A DNA stretch of 64,000 nt from Nephrocerus scutellatus (GCA_947095585.1 OX352762.1:9651969-9715968), one strand, 5' to 3'. Positions 22,150 to 34,639 are shown, counted from the stretch's first letter. The notes: generated by a model from the sequence alone, not told the origin. A program made the numbers and translations.

Positions 22150-24690
22150 ACAAAACAAGGTTGCGGTAATTTTGCCAGATTAACCGACGTGTTTTGTAGT
22201 ACTACGTGCGAAGTTTTTGGTCAACTTGCATATAACTATGTCGGGCATCCCGGGTCAATTGTGTCAGCCGAAGCGATTTACTCGAAGGGTTGTTTTAAGC
22301 CAAACCATAACACTCCTCCTCAACTGTTCCGCGCCATGTATTTCTCGGACGACCCGTTCTTCTACCATCCTGATATAACGGGTTCCATTGCATTGCGTAT
22401 AACCAATCCACTGCCACTTCCGTCGTTGGATGGTTGTGCCTATTGGTTCCTGGCCCGTTCTCTGGTAAAAGTGTTCGCTAGAGATACGGTTAGGCCAGAA
22501 AACCCTTAAGATGTTCCGTAGGCACCTATTTACGAACGTTTGTAATCTTTTTGTGATAGTAGCGGTCACCTTCCAAGTGCTGCACCCATACAACAGCACA
22601 GATTCAACATTTGAACGGAGCAGTCGCAGCTTCGTGTTTAAGCTGATCGTATTGCTTCGCCATATCATGGACATTATTCCAAACACCGATTTTGCTTTGC
22701 CGATTCGGTTGACAACGTCCTGTTCGGTTCCACCTTCGGTCGAGACAATACTCCCAAGATATTGGAAACTCTCTACTCTCTCTACGGGCTGTTCAGCAAT
22801 GTTAACTTAAGTTACTGAGTTAGTGCCGAGGTTGATGATTTTCATTTTGGCAGAGTAAACCCGCAACATTTGACTCCCTTTTCTTCACATTTGTTGTCAT
22901 TTGGTGCAGCTCCATAATCCTGTGTGAGAGTAAATAAACGCCATCAGCGTAGTCCAGATGTTTGAGTTGAGATATATGAGTCCAACGAATTCCTCCGTTT
23001 TCAGTAGATAAAGCCGCCCGAAGTAGGTACATCGCTAATCACATAACATAAAAAGTATCGGCGATAGAATGCAACCTAGTCGTACCCCACTTAGGATCTC
23101 GAATTACTCTGACAGCTTTCCTCTATGCAGCACATGACATTTAGAGCCACCATAGGTTGCTTTAATAATATCTATTAGTTGATCGGGTATACCTCTCCTA
23201 CGGATGGCGAGCAAGATAAACTGTCTGTTGACACTGTTACACGCCTTCTCAAAATCGATGAACATGTTACTTCCGGCAGCAGTTTGATTTGGGTGCATAC
23301 CGTTGGAGAATACACGGTTAAGGACCGTATAGAAATGCTCCTTCCATCGCTTAAGCTGATCCTCATCTGAAATGAATACGGCACCATCTAGGACTTTACA
23401 CCGGATGTTGGCTAGAGCGGTGACCACCTGTCAGCTCTTTTGTGATTCTGTATCACACCTGCTCCTCTGCTTCTGAGGCCAGGTTGTTAATATAATTACG
23501 TTTGTCACTTCTTACACTACGCGGATGCACTTCTCTCATTTTACTTCAATACAGGGAGTGTAGCTCGATCCTCGCTGCTGCTGGGTGCTTTAAGTAGCTA
23601 ACGTTTGTTCAATCCACCTCCAGGTATCTTCGATAAGCCACGTGCTGTGCCTGAACTGTCTTTTACTAACAATACTTTATCAGTTTTCCAATATTCTTGG
23701 ATGGTTGTCGCCAGTGAACTGCTGATTGCTTCCACTCCTTGCGATAAATGATCCCTTAATTGTTGAGGAGATCTTTAGCCGGTCAATTTTATACCTAGGC
23801 ATTCGGATGATATTGATGATTCTTTGAATTGATGCGGTACGTAACTGGACAATAGCAACCAATAGGTGATGATCCCGTACCATACCCATGTCGGCTCCTC
23901 GTCTGTTTCGGACGTCTAAAAGACAGTCCCTAAAACGTCGGATAATTGCCACATGGTTGATTTGGTTGGATGATGATTGCCTGTCAGTTGACACCAAGCT
24001 GACCTTGTGGCAGGTCTTATGCTCAAACATGGTGCCTCCTATGACAAGGTCGTTGGTATTGCGAAACTCAACAAATCTTTCTTCCATGTCATTTCGTTCG
24101 CCGAGGCCGTGCTTCCCAATCACACGTTTGAGTCCTTCATTGTCGTTGCGTACCTTGGCAATTAAGTTCCCCATCACGATAATGATATCTCCGCTCGGCG
24201 TTGTATTGAATATTATTATAGAATTGAATTGCTGATTGTAGAAGTTGTCCGTTTCATCCTAAGTCGAGGGATTTATTGGGGCGCCGTACTCTAGTCCAAA
24301 ATCTGGCCGATAAGATCCTTTCATCATGTGGGTGCCAGGAAATTAGGCCTCTGCGTGCTGTTTGCGTTAGCAGCAGACCCACTCCAGATTCACGGGGACT
24401 GCCGGAGGGTTTGCCGGAGTGGAGTAACACAGTGTTACACGTTAGGGATTGGTACTCTCCCGCGTCGAACCATCTTACTTCACTCACTCCCAGTATGTCC
24501 AAATTATATCGAAGAAACTCACGTTCAAGTTGAAGAAATCTGGCATTTTGAGGTCCTTCACTCCCCGAGTCAAAGAGTGTCCTCACATTCCAGACATCAA
24601 TCTTAGTCCGGGTAGAATAGCCAAGAGTCGTCATTATTCGATCATTACTTATCCGAGGCGTTGTGTCGGTTTCAGTAGCGGACATTTTTC
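22150..24690 (-). mobile_element. SR2-like RTE retrotransposon, endonuclease to C-terminus (decayed)
   Basis: From 24685 the minus strand encodes an endonuclease: VWNVRTLFDSG, LRYNLDILGVSEVRWFDAGE, LLHSGKPSG and GVGLLLTQTARRGLISWHPH. It continues with GDIIIVMGNLIAKVRNDNEG, GKHGLGERNDMEERFVEF, DLVIGGTMFEHK and LLDVRNRRGADM. The RT follows: LKRWKEHFYTVLNRV, FIDFEKACNSVNRQ, GVRLGCILSPILF, LDYADGVYLLSH, ESVLLYGCSTWKVT, NRCLRNILRVFWPNRIS and RRKWQWIGYT. Key sites are altered: the GDxNA-type motif reads GNLIA, and YADD reads YADG. It is broken into about five frames. The order and C-terminus fit SR2-like members of the RTE clade, distinct from the other RTE copies here. The 3' boundary is approximate. 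Confidence 0.85.
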
Positions 24691-24699
24691 GGTACCGCA

Positions 24700-26098
24700 G
24701 GGTGCTAACCCACGTAACGCTAGACAGTTCGCACTTGCAATTTTAGCCTACATATATAAGGATTTATACAGATAGTTGTCCGCGGACCATCACTATGAGG
24801 TAGAGCAAGCACTACATCACGAACTTGATTGTTGCGCTGCAGGCTCAAACCAAGTCAGTAGTTTCCCGATCAATCGCAATGCAGATCCCCTAATATCCTG
24901 TGTAATTATAGTTACCGTACCACCATGGGCTCGTCCATTTTGGTGATTTGTGCAATGGGACGTTGTATTTTGTGATTTTGAGTTAACTTTTATTTGTGAA
25001 GTGTGTTTCAGATATTAAGGCAATATCAATGTTTTTAGTTCCAACGCGTGAGCGTAATAACATGTTCTAAGAAATATTTCACCTCCTCTGTTCTGTACAA
25101 TGGTCATATCTGGTCAGGTGTACCCTTGCATCTGCTCTATAGAAGTGAAGAAAATAAAGAAAACATTCTGAAGTCAATAGATTCGGTCGTACATCGTGGA
25201 ATGTTTCCATTTTTTCATGACATTGGGGTAAATTAAAGGATATCTGCGTCCTTGTTTTCAATTCAAAGAAAGTAGAAAAGTTGAAATAAAAAGAAATCCT
25301 TGCAACACTAACTGGTGAAAATTCAGTTTTTGATTCGAAGACTTGCTAATGACACGACGACAATTTGCCTCCGTTGAACCAATCACTTTCAATTTTTATG
25401 TGATACTCAGGGCGCCGCAGAAGTGCGACACACATAACAAGAGTGCCATCCGTGCCAGGTCAAAAGGACACGACGGCGACACTGACTCCGACTCCTGCAC
25501 TCCATCTGCATTTGTGAAAATTCACCGTGACTCATGTAATTTGCACACAATCGCATGGACTTTGTGTCGCCAGTGTTGGAGTAGTTGTCCCGACTGACTG
25601 TGCGTCACGGGTCGTGTGATTCACCGTCGTCATCGTTCCAGGAATAAAAACTAAAAACAACAAAAACGACATAAAAGCCAACTAGCTAATTACGAATTTT
25701 TGTGAAAGGTTTGCTCTTCGATATATCCTTTATTTTGCGCGGGTCTTGTTCATCCGTCGATTTTCACTCTGCTGAGAGTTAAAGTGAAATTCAATTTTTC
25801 AAATCGACCGGCGTGTGTGTGCGTTTGCGGGATGCAGAACTAGGTTGCTTTTAATGGAGCAGAGCAAATGATGGATTAATTTTGTTTTCGAAAATGTATT
25901 TGCACGCGCGTACTCCGTACAACGGAGGTGTGCCAACTGAGGTAGGTTAGTAATTAGTGAAATTGATATCCTTTACATGGAACAACATGTTGTGTTATGA
26001 AAAATTCCATTTTATTTTGACGTATTGATTAGGATCTCATTCACAATGCACATACATCTGAAAATGATTAGTGATTCAAGGTGTGAAGGTAGTTCCGG

Positions 26099-26160
<62 letters not shown>

Positions 26161-26990
26161 GCAATTAACAATTTAACTCGTTATCCAATAGCAGCATTTA
26201 CTCCCCAAAAGTAGCAAACCTGCCAACAACTTACGAGCTCGTATAGAAGACACTCAAACAAAAAACATGAGTGTAAGCAACTGAACAATTCCAAGCCAAC
26301 TAAGCCCAAAACCACATACTACGTTACAAATTCATATTAACCGAGCATAATCCGTGTGTGTTGAAAGTCAAGTATTCACCGAACCTCTCCATCCTTTTGG
26401 AGTCCCAGCTGCTTGCATTAAGATTTTCCCAACTTAAATCCACTTAAAACTTTTCAACCAGAAGGGTGCACGCTGGATGGAATGCCTCCTTGCATTGCAC
26501 CTAGAAATCATGATGTTTTGAGTTTTGTTGTTTTTCTGTTTTGTTGTCTTCTTGGCCGAAATCAGAGCAAAACAAAAAAGGAAAGGAGCACACAACAAAA
26601 CAATATCCCTAACCGCAATTTCTCTTGTTGCGATTGCACTGCACTTGGTACGGTGAGGAGTTGTACTGAAACGAACAGAAACGGAAAGGTGTCCAGAAAC
26701 TACTGGAGAATATTTTAACATAAATATCTAAGTAACGTCAATGTTGTACCCACATCTACCACAAGCTATCGGCTACTGGTGGAATTTTGAACATTGAACC
26801 ACAGCAGATTTGTCTCGCCTATGCAGCATGTACGTTCGCCTTTCTGACTGTACCAGTGAGAACCCGTCAAAAATCACGGAACTAACTTGAGACCCAGTAT
26901 ATAACTACGGCTCTAAATATTTTAAATATTTGTTTAGAATAAATGTAATTTCAAAAAAATAATCCTATGACTAATAATACATTTTTAATA
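24700..26990. other. No gene recognised; contains a long TTG microsatellite
   Basis: About 2.3 kb of largely single-copy-looking sequence. No TE motif or exon is recognised. An 84-codon frame at 25343-25597 and two opposed frames at 26434-26721 show no domain. Confidence 0.4.
26098..26161 (+). repeat. (GTT)n microsatellite, about 21 uninterrupted units
   Basis: A perfect GTT/AAC trinucleotide run of about 63 bases. Its purity suggests recent expansion. It is not in a recognised ORF. Confidence 0.95.
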
Positions 26991-27004
26991 TACCTAGCAC
27001 GTTA

Positions 27005-27115
27005 TTAAAACGAATTTTTTTTTTGTGTTGTGTCCGGAAAGAGATTTGTGTGCAAAATTTCAATAAATTGGGTTTTGGGAAGTGGGTTAAAAATCTGATT
27101 CGCGAAAGAAGTCAT
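27005..27115 (-). repeat. Dispersed repeat, related to 43495-43580
   Basis: The minus strand reads TCAGATTTTTAACCCACTTC, then AATTTATTGAAATTTTGCAC and CCGGACACAACA. It is collinear with 43500-43580 on the plus strand with few mismatches. Both have an open frame there with the words FIEILHT and FP(D/E)TT, but no protein family is recognised. Confidence 0.6.
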
Positions 27116-27404
27116 TATTGGTAATGCAAACCGCACTCGTAGCACCATTCTAATAAGATAGTGGACCGAGTCGACGTTAGCACCGCGGTACGCTTGTACT
27201 GTCATAATATTTGATTTGTGACGGCGGTCTATCTATGTGCAAGTGAGTCCATCAGGAGATACCAAGAAGTATTTTTGGATATATTCTCCCGAGCAAGTCT
27301 GTTTGTACTCGGTACGGCGGTAATCTCTTTTGTTTGCTCTATGAATACTTGTATACTAGCTGAATACTGGCTCCCGATCTATTTTTGAGTTCATGTGCTC
27401 TCAG

Positions 27405-27535
27405 GAAAACCTCCCCAGACAAACCAGATCAACCCTGGCAAAACTGCGATCAGGATGGAGCTCTTTTCTGAATAGCTACATACACCGCTTACGTGACAGC
27501 ATCATTTCCTCGATCTATTCCCACGGGTGCCGTAA
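27405..27535 (+). mobile_element. CR1/Jockey-like RT, C-terminal fragment
   Basis: The plus strand reads LPR, TRSTLAKLRSGWSSFLNSYI, HRLRDSI. This matches the conserved stretch after the RT domain of non-LTR elements without RNase H, in which the Cys-containing tail normally follows. The tail is replaced by a mariner fragment from 27560 onward. Confidence 0.55.
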
Positions 27536-27559
27536 AAGTTTATAGAAAAATTAATAAAA

Positions 27560-28075
27560 AATTATTAATTTTCATCAAAAATTGCTTTATTGCTTTTCAA
27601 AATATTCGCCATTAAGATAAGCGATACGATAAGCTACTTTTGCATACGCTCAAACCATTTATCGGAAGACTTTTTCCAGCCCGCTTCAACCGCATCTTCA
27701 GGCGATAAAAATCGTTGTCCACGCATCTTATTTTTGATTGTTGGGAACAGGAAGAATTCCATGGGTTCCAAGTCGGGACTGTAAGGCGGATGACCCATCA
27801 ATTCGTTCGTTTGAGCGCTCAAATACTCGCTTATTTGATGTGATGTGTATGAGCTCGCATTATCGTGATGCAAAATGATTCGCCGTTTTGGGTTGTTTTC
27901 TCTCAATTTGTTGAAAACCTCCGGCAAACAAATGGTCGTATACCAAGCTGAATTGACTGTATTTTGATTTTCAAGAGCCACAGTAGCCACATGACCGGTT
28001 TTCGTGAAGAAACACGCTACCATTGGCTTCCCAACGCTCCGAGGTAGCACAACTTTTGTTGGTTTTTCTTCGAAT
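27560..28075 (-). mobile_element. mariner transposon, C-terminal half of transposase
   Basis: An open minus-strand frame of about 140 codons (28050 to 27634) gives VGKPMVACFFTKTGHVAT, NSAWYTTICLPEVFNKLREN and RRIILHHDNASSYTSHQISE, which holds the second catalytic Asp. It continues with ELMGHPPYSPDLEPMEFFLF, which holds the third catalytic Asp in a D34D-like spacing, then MRGQRFLSPEDAVEAGWKK and WFERMQK. A frameshift then leads to YLNGEYFEK near 27600. The N-terminal helix-turn-helix part and the first Asp are missing. It lies against an I-group RT at 28080, so it either inserted into that element or was joined by deletion. This is one of the better-preserved coding stretches in the window. 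Confidence 0.9.
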
Positions 28076-28079
28076 TGAA

Positions 28080-28850
28080 AGACTGACTAGCCATAGAGTC
28101 ATTTGCGGTTTTATTTCGCACGTGATATTAAAAATGCGCTGGCATGTGAAGTAAGCTTTGTAAATAATGTATGTCATAACTCCCAGATATTTGGCTTCCG
28201 GCACATTGTTTGGAGGACCTTGCCTTGGAAATTCAGTGTTGGAAAATTCATTCTTCTTCTCCTTGTGAAGATGGTGCACACTATCTTGTCTGGGTTGACG
28301 CTTAGGTTCACCTCTTTACAGTATTCGTTTACTAGTTTGAGAGCAAACTGCACTCGTTCTGCTATCGTACTCTCGAATTTGCCGCGAACCATGAGGACAA
28401 GGTCATCCGCATAGCTAATGTTATGTTCTTAAGCCTAGAGAGTAACTGGTCCATTATCAGCAGCCACAAAAGAGTTAACAGGACTCCGCCTTCTGGGCAG
28501 TCTCTAGTTGCCGCTACTGTGATGGCTTCGTCACCAAACGAGGCCCGAATTCTACCACCTCTTAGCATGCTTATAACCCACCGAAGAGTGTCTTCGATTT
28601 CGTCTTTCAGCTCGAACAGTGCTGATTCTGTTGATTTCCCAGTCTGATATGCGTGCTGGCTGGGGTTTAGAGGGTTACTTTGAAGTACATTAGTTCTCAT
28701 GTAGTGACCTAATAACTTCTCCATGGATATAAGTAAAAATGAAGACAGGCTGATTGGTCTATAGGACCTAGCATCTTCGGGAGATTTTTTACCTACCTTT
28801 GGTAAGAAAATCAGTCGCACTTCTCTTTTATACATAAATGTTTATGTCTT
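28080..28850 (-). mobile_element. I-group non-LTR retrotransposon, RT domain
   Basis: The minus strand reads REVRLIFLPKVGKKSPEDAR, SYRPISLSSFLLISMEKLLG and LNPSQHAYQTGKSTESALFE, then LKDEIEDTLRWVISMLRGGR. The block with the first RT Asp residues (LDIEGAF type) is deleted between DTLR and WVISM. It continues with RASFGDEAITVAATRDCPEG, GVLLTLLWLLIMDQLLSRLK, a disrupted YADD region, ERVQFALKLVNEYCKEVNLS, VNPDKIVCTIFTRRRR and EAKYLGV. The end at 28080 (KPQMTLW) abuts the mariner. It is similar in type to the fragment at 31450-32655, which holds the missing RNase H half, and both may come from one broken element. Confidence 0.85.
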
Positions 28851-28859
28851 TTTTTAGAA

Positions 28860-31020
28860 ATATGCCAAAAAGCTTTCTTCTTCGGTCATGAGATGTTTCT
28901 CACCAAAAATATAGGTGTAGGTGTCTCAAGTTGTTAAGTGAGTTAAGTGAGGAGTATATTTCCAGTGAGAACTTACCATCACAATATCGAAAAATGAAGT
29001 AATTTGGCTTTTCGAAATATCCTTGTTTCATAGGTCATCGTTAAGCAAACAAAATAATAATCTCATCCTTGCGACTAATGTCCAGCAGTTGAACAAACAA
29101 AAATTATACTAAACACGAAAAACCGTATCCAGAAGAAACTGGATATTGTTGTGTATTTGGAATTTCCTTAAAGGTCTGCGTTGATTGTATCTTGGCTTGG
29201 ATTTGTAAATCTTTATTTGCACAGCAGGAGACTAAAATATTCTTGGGCTGTGTCTGAGAATTACACCTAACTGCAGGTGGTGCGCACAGTGTGTCCTTAG
29301 AGAATACGAAATTGTGCGCGTTATGTTTTTATTTTGCCTTTTATTTTCAAACTCAAATCCCCAGCGAGGTAGACTTTCTGACATGCATTTACACACAGCA
29401 AATAAAAGACTTATTTTCGGGGTCTTATCGTTTTATGTGCCTCTGGAAAACTGGCTAATCAGAAGTCAAGAAATTGGAGAGGATTTACGAAATCCTGTTT
29501 ATTTGAAATTAATTAGGTTGCCAGCAGGTGAGAGGAAAATGTAACTAACACCTTAGACATGACTTTATTTCATTCTTGAATTAAGTAATAGAGGATTGAT
29601 GTGAGCTCAGCGAGCAACTGGATGGGGATACCAAATAAATTTTTAATGGAAAGTTGTAAACAAATACTCGTAGAAGATTAAATGGTGAAGAATAGCCGTA
29701 GTCGTTGTTGTTGTTGTTTCTGTGCTGTACATTTAAAGATAAAATATCCTTACGAAGGTATATATTTTTGTGATTTGGAATTATTTTGTTAAAAGGTAAA
29801 GGTGACCTTCTAAACTGCTCCAAACATAGATGAGTTAAAGTCTACGGTAACCATTTACCAAGAACCTGATTGGATAAATCGGTTTTATACCAGAAAAGTT
29901 ACCTTGTCCCAGATGCCGGTGAAGGCCTGACGACGATTCTGGAGATTCTATAATAACGAGATCGGCGAAAGAATTAATTTGTACGAGAAAAGGGAAACCT
30001 TCTCCTTCATGCCCCATAGTCCAGATATTTTGCAGATGGTTGCATAGCTATAGGATATTATTTTTTACATTCAAATGCCTACACATCCTTTTTAATGATA
30101 TCACTGATGGACGCAAATCTCTTGTAAAGTTTACATAAACTTTTGCATTCATTTCAAAATAAATCAATCATTTGAATTCACTCTATGGGCTTAAGAGAGT
30201 AAATAGGAGGGAGAACTGAACGAAGTACAAATAATCCTCATCTCTCATTGAATCCACTAAATGCAAACTTTATTGCAAATCACTAATCAGCTAATGCAAT
30301 TTTCTACTGAAAAGGATAAAACTATAAAGCTGCTTGAAGGGGATATTGTTACCCGCTAAAAGGTTGACTTCCGCCAAGCTATGCATAATTGGTGATGGGA
30401 TTATTAAGCAAGTTAGGCAGATGGCTGCAGTAAGTCGACTTTTATTGACCTATTCATGGATATTTTTTTTGTCGATTTCTTGCTCTGTTGAGTCAAAAGT
30501 TTCACTATATAAAGAGTTTCCTAAATCATTTAATTGCCTTAATGACGACAGAATTGTTCATCCTTATATAAAAGCACACTTTGATGTTTTGGTTTGGTTT
30601 TGGTTTTGGTTGTTTGATAAAGCGGATTTATTTAGTTGATTTAAGCTGACATTATACTCTTCTGAATAAAGTTTGAATAACATTTGAAATCACAAATAAA
30701 TAGTAAAACTATCTACTATACTGGAAACAGAGTTTGTTCTATAGAAATACGGGCAAAACCTTGTACCACCGCCTTGTTAAATCTTTTTTTCTAAAATTTC
30801 GCAAAGGATGCACTAAAGACTACATATTTACAACGAAAGATATATTCCATCGAAGAAGCGCACATAAATGAACACAAACGCACATTTATGAAGGTGCCGA
30901 CAGATTGAAAATGTGGGAAGATATGGGCAAATCGATTGTGTAACGGAATCGTACCTTATGACTTATGAGTCACTTCAGGGTGTATCCGTTAAGGTGGCAA
31001 ATACTTAAGGGGGTTACTAC
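28860..31020. other. No gene recognised
   Basis: About 2.1 kb of AT-rich sequence. A 101-codon frame at 30334-30639 ends in a low-complexity Trp/Phe stretch caused by GGTTTTGGTTTT repeats and is not convincing as a gene. A short GTT run lies at 29705-29718. No TE motifs are seen. Confidence 0.4.
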
Positions 31021-31029
31021 TACTACGTA

Positions 31030-31420
31030 TAAGAAGAGTTGCATGACGTCTCAGTGTTCCTGCAGCTACAGTGCATCAAAATTACACTTGGAATGGATGC
31101 ACTCTTACTACTACCTCACCTAGCAATTGTGATAGGAGACAGATATCATCGGCATAGTCTAGGTCTTCTAGGCACTGAGAAACATTCCATGTCAAACCCG
31201 ATGGAGTACGGGTTACTATTTTCATCGCCCAGTCGATGACAATTGTGAAAAGCAGTGATGAGAGGGGGCAGCCTTGCTTGACTCCCGAGTAGATGTTGAA
31301 AGGTGAGCCAACATGACCGTTATGAATGACGCGGCATATTGAGTCGCGGTACAGCTCCTTAATGATGGTAATGATTTTTTCATTATTGTATCATAAAGCG
31401 TGCTTATTCTAAGAGACGTA
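31030..31420 (-). mobile_element. SR2-like RTE, RT core fragment with intact YADD
   Basis: The minus strand reads IIKELYRDSICRIIHNG, PFNIYSGVKQGCPLSSLLF, TIVIDWAMKIVTRTPSGLTW and CLEDLDYADDICLLSQ. These are the template-contact and catalytic motifs of RT in the style of SR2-like RTE elements. It is a second, separate copy of the type found at 22150-24690 and keeps the YADD residues which that copy has lost. Only about 130 codons remain. Confidence 0.75.
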
Positions 31421-31449
31421 TAACCTCCTTAATGAACGATAGTACATAG

Positions 31450-32655
31450 ATTAGACAGATTAGTAGAAGAATTTCTCAACTCCGCTGTCGAGCATATTTC
31501 CTTCTGAAAGATGCGTCTCCTTAACCGAAGTAATTCTGGGCATTCACAGAGAATGTGCTCGGATGACTCTTCATCTTCCGAGCCTCTGATCCCACAACAA
31601 TTTTTTTAAGGTGATATCGCAAGCCACAATGACCTATTGGAAAACTCACCAGCTTCCCAATGCGACCAGACGAAGTTTGTGTTCCCAAAAATTTATCAGA
31701 ACTGTGATGGCAGCCCAGTTAATACATCATTAGGGTTCAGGTACTATGAACGCAGCTTCCGTGCTAGTCCTAGTTAGTTCATCTGTAGATTCGTTGCCTG
31801 ATGTCCAGGGACCCAACCGAGTTTGACTTTGTTTTGTCTGGTAAGAGATTACAGTTTTTGACATTGATATTGAGTAAAATTAGACAACAGCGCTTTAAGT
31901 GCTGCCTGCCTCTCTGAAAAGAGAAATATTCTAGCGCCTTTAATTCCTTTATTAAGGTTAATCCCGGCGAATATCTCAATGGCATGGAGTTCTGCCTGGA
32001 AAACCGAGCAACATTTTCCCGTTGGTATTGGTGTTGGGTCCAAAGATGCCAGCTCCAACTCCAGTTTTCATCTTCGATCCATCTGTAAAGCAGATCAGAC
32101 CCCTAGTGCCCAGTGCCGGAATACCATTGTACCAGTTCACCCGGTTCAATATTTCTACCTCAAATTTCCTTCCTAAAATGTGTTCTCTGGCCATAATGTC
32201 AGGGATAGTGCAGAACAAGTCTCTTTGAGAAATTGAGTCAAGAATTTTAATGTGACTCACATAATCACCCGGTTTGTACCCGTACTCTAGTTGCAGCTTT
32301 ATAGCGCATCTAGAAGCCGTCTTCTTAATGAAGATTGGCAGGGATGAAAACCAGCTTCTAGTCCTGTGGTTGGCCAGGTACGCATAGCACCCATTATACC
32401 TAGACTGGCAGCTTTTAGTAGCCCGTACTCTAGTTGCAGCTTAATAGCGCATCTAGAAGCCGTCTTCCTAATGAAGATTGGCGGGGATGAAAACCAGCTT
32501 CTAGTCCTGTGGTTGGCCAGGTACGCATAGCACCAATTATACCTAGACTGGCAGCACTTTGTAGCTTCTGAAGCTTAGTTGCCGTTGTCCGTTCAAAAAC
32601 TTTCGTCGGCCACCAAACGATGCCCACGTACGTGATAAAAGCTCCCACCATCATT
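31450..32655 (-). mobile_element. I-group non-LTR retrotransposon, RT thumb, RNase H and C-terminal zinc knuckle
   Basis: From 32650 the minus strand reads ITYVGIVWWPTKVFERT, KLQKLQSAASLGIIGAMRTW and PTTGLE. RNase H then shows CFTDGSKMKTGVGAGIFGPN (first Asp), VFQAELHAIEIFAG (Glu) and ARIFLFSERQAALKAL, where the usual Asp of SDxQAAL is Glu. The tail has GHCGLRYHLKK, a Cys-Cys pair, GSEDEESSEHILCECPELLR and RRRIFQKE, a Cys/His knuckle. An exact-looking tandem duplication interrupts the RT-RNase H spacer (32281-32566). The RNase H segment keeps two of three acidic residues and is among the better-kept ones here. Confidence 0.85.
32281..32566 (-). repeat. 143-bp tandem duplication inside the I-group copy
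   Basis: CGTACTCTAGTTGCAGCTT at 32281 recurs at 32424, and TAGACTGGCAGC at 32401 recurs at 32544, both with an offset of 143. The copies differ by only a handful of bases, so the duplication is young compared with the element around it. Confidence 0.9.
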
Positions 32656-32659
32656 GTCC

Positions 32660-34250
32660 TTTACGCGTGTCCGCGTTCTATAAGGATGTTGCATTTGCTC
32701 TGCACCCATTTTACTCCCATCCGATGGTTTCTTCACCGGCAATTGATTTTTACTTTTTTTTTTAAATTTTTGCTGTGGGTTTTCAAAAATGTCCGGCAAC
32801 TAAGCCTCTTTAAGGCGGTGCACTAAAAAGTCAAAAGTAGAACGCACAAAATTCTTATATGTGTGTGGTGGTGAGGTGGGGTTTTACCCTTTTTAAAATT
32901 CGATTGTGATTTCAATTCTTTTAAGCTAAACTCAAATCGAATCGTGCTTCTCAATGAATTTTCCAAATTTGCGAAATATTTCAAAGGAAGTGAGGTTATC
33001 GCCTTCAAAATCTTATTGAATTATGAACTGAAACGAGAAGTGGGATTCCATAGTGCAAATTGCAGACTGTGCATATGTATTTGCCCTGCATATATGTGTA
33101 AGCCTGGCTGTTTACTCACCGACATGTTCATTGGATATCATATTTTTTGCCATGTTGTTGCTTTCGACACATTCCTTGTCCACTGCTAAGCTCTGGTATG
33201 AAATTGTAGTGGGTCGGAGAACTCAACTCGTCGCTAAGAAATGGCGTCCTTGGGGGACCATTGCGTTGATTGGATTGCAACCCGCAAACGACCAGGCGAG
33301 CACTCAACGCATGCAATCAGCCAATATAATATTATTCCTCCTAACTCTCTCTCTCTCTCTGTGCTTCTATTTCTGAAATATCGACGTGAACACACAAATC
33401 AACCAACCAACAATAACAGCAAACAACAACAACAAAAATTATCCCGCAATTCAATTTCAATAATATTGACCCTACAGGATTTTTCCGTCAGTTCATTGTT
33501 TTTGACTTTCGCATCGCCGGCGCCGCCGCCGCCGCCCCGATCTCATGGGACATGAATTGAATAATACACCCAGGACGAGGGCCAAGACGACGAGACACTG
33601 TGTTCACCAACGCAGACAGCTTAAAGTGGACGAATGGAGCAGAAGGACAATGTGGACATGAACAGACAGCGAGCAAACTGGCATATACTAGCGGGGTCAG
33701 CACAACACATAATGCTTCGGTGTTATGCGGCGAGGGATTTAATAGATTTGTTTGTTCTCCAACATTGGGTTCGGTCGACATTCCGGTTGTCCGTCCCTAA
33801 GGCATATTACTGTTTATGTTATTTTGAAGGGATGCGTATCGGTTGAGCATTACAAGAAATGCCAAAGCAGACGGTTGCAGTGCAGATTGGATGATATTTC
33901 CTTTTGTTTGCATTGAATTATAAATAAATTGTGAATTTGTCGATTGCTGTTTTTTGTTTTGTTTTGAAAGGGAATTGCATGCAGCTCCTTTTGGTGGATC
34001 AAAAAATTGCTTATTGGCTGGACGATTTTCTTTGAGTTGATCAAAACGACAGCAGAAGATCGTAATTTTTCCATTTGAAATAATGAGGAAGGCAATAAAA
34101 GAGCACTACAGAGAGTGAGAGAAGGAACTGTGTACTTTTCAGTCCATTCGATTAGGTTCAATGGAATGTCATGGTTTTTTTTTTGCAGCTTCATGTTCGC
34201 AATTGCTTTCGCCGGATATTGATATTATTTTTGGACATTCGATTTCATCA
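32660..34250. other. No gene recognised; microsatellites at 33341-33360 and 33518-33538
   Basis: The stretch includes a (CT)n run, CAA-rich sequence at 33405-33440 and a (GCC)n run. Overlapping open frames on both strands (33053-33846) have no domain I recognise and look like by-products of low stop density. It resembles host single-copy noncoding DNA. Confidence 0.4.
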
Positions 34251-34259
34251 CAGCTCAAG

Positions 34260-34630
34260 GTTTGTGTTGGTTCGAAGTGACACGAAGGTGCTGCAAAATT
34301 TCAATTTCAATATTCCTCGGAACCATCGTAGTAAATAAACTCTCCAGTAAGGACTCATTTGACCATTCTCCATAGACATATGACAGAGCATTCCACATAC
34401 CTATTGTACGGCTGAAGAACTAGTCCCTGAACTTAACTGTACGTCCGAAGATGGGCTTGAGGGATGAGCATTTAGAGCATTGGGTTTTGGAAGCATAAAA
34501 TTCTACTCGATTGTTCTCTGGGTCAGAATTTAACGTGCCTAACATACGAATTTGTTTGAGTTCCACATGAGAAGTAGAGGAACGTTCCAGTTTATTGGCT
34601 CGAGCCAAACTCTGTCAAATGCCAGTCCAG
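34260..34630 (-). mobile_element. Probable CR1-like ORF2 C-terminal fragment
   Basis: The minus strand reads NRVEFYASKTQCSKCSS, then FGRTVKFRD, a stop, and FFSRTIGMWNAL. The last part resembles the R-T-x-x-x-WN motif near the end of RT proteins without RNase H. The match is short and the frame broken, so the call is tentative. Confidence 0.35.
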
Positions 34631-34639
34631 AAGAATAGG

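Noticed and set aside
22105..22509. A 134-codon plus-strand frame
   Set aside because: It is the antisense shadow of the SR2-like RTE C-terminus on the minus strand.
30334..30639. A 101-codon plus-strand frame with a hydrophobic stretch, possibly a small secreted protein
   Set aside because: Its end is a GGTTTTGGTTTT-derived Trp/Phe run, it has no recognised domain, and nothing around it supports a gene.
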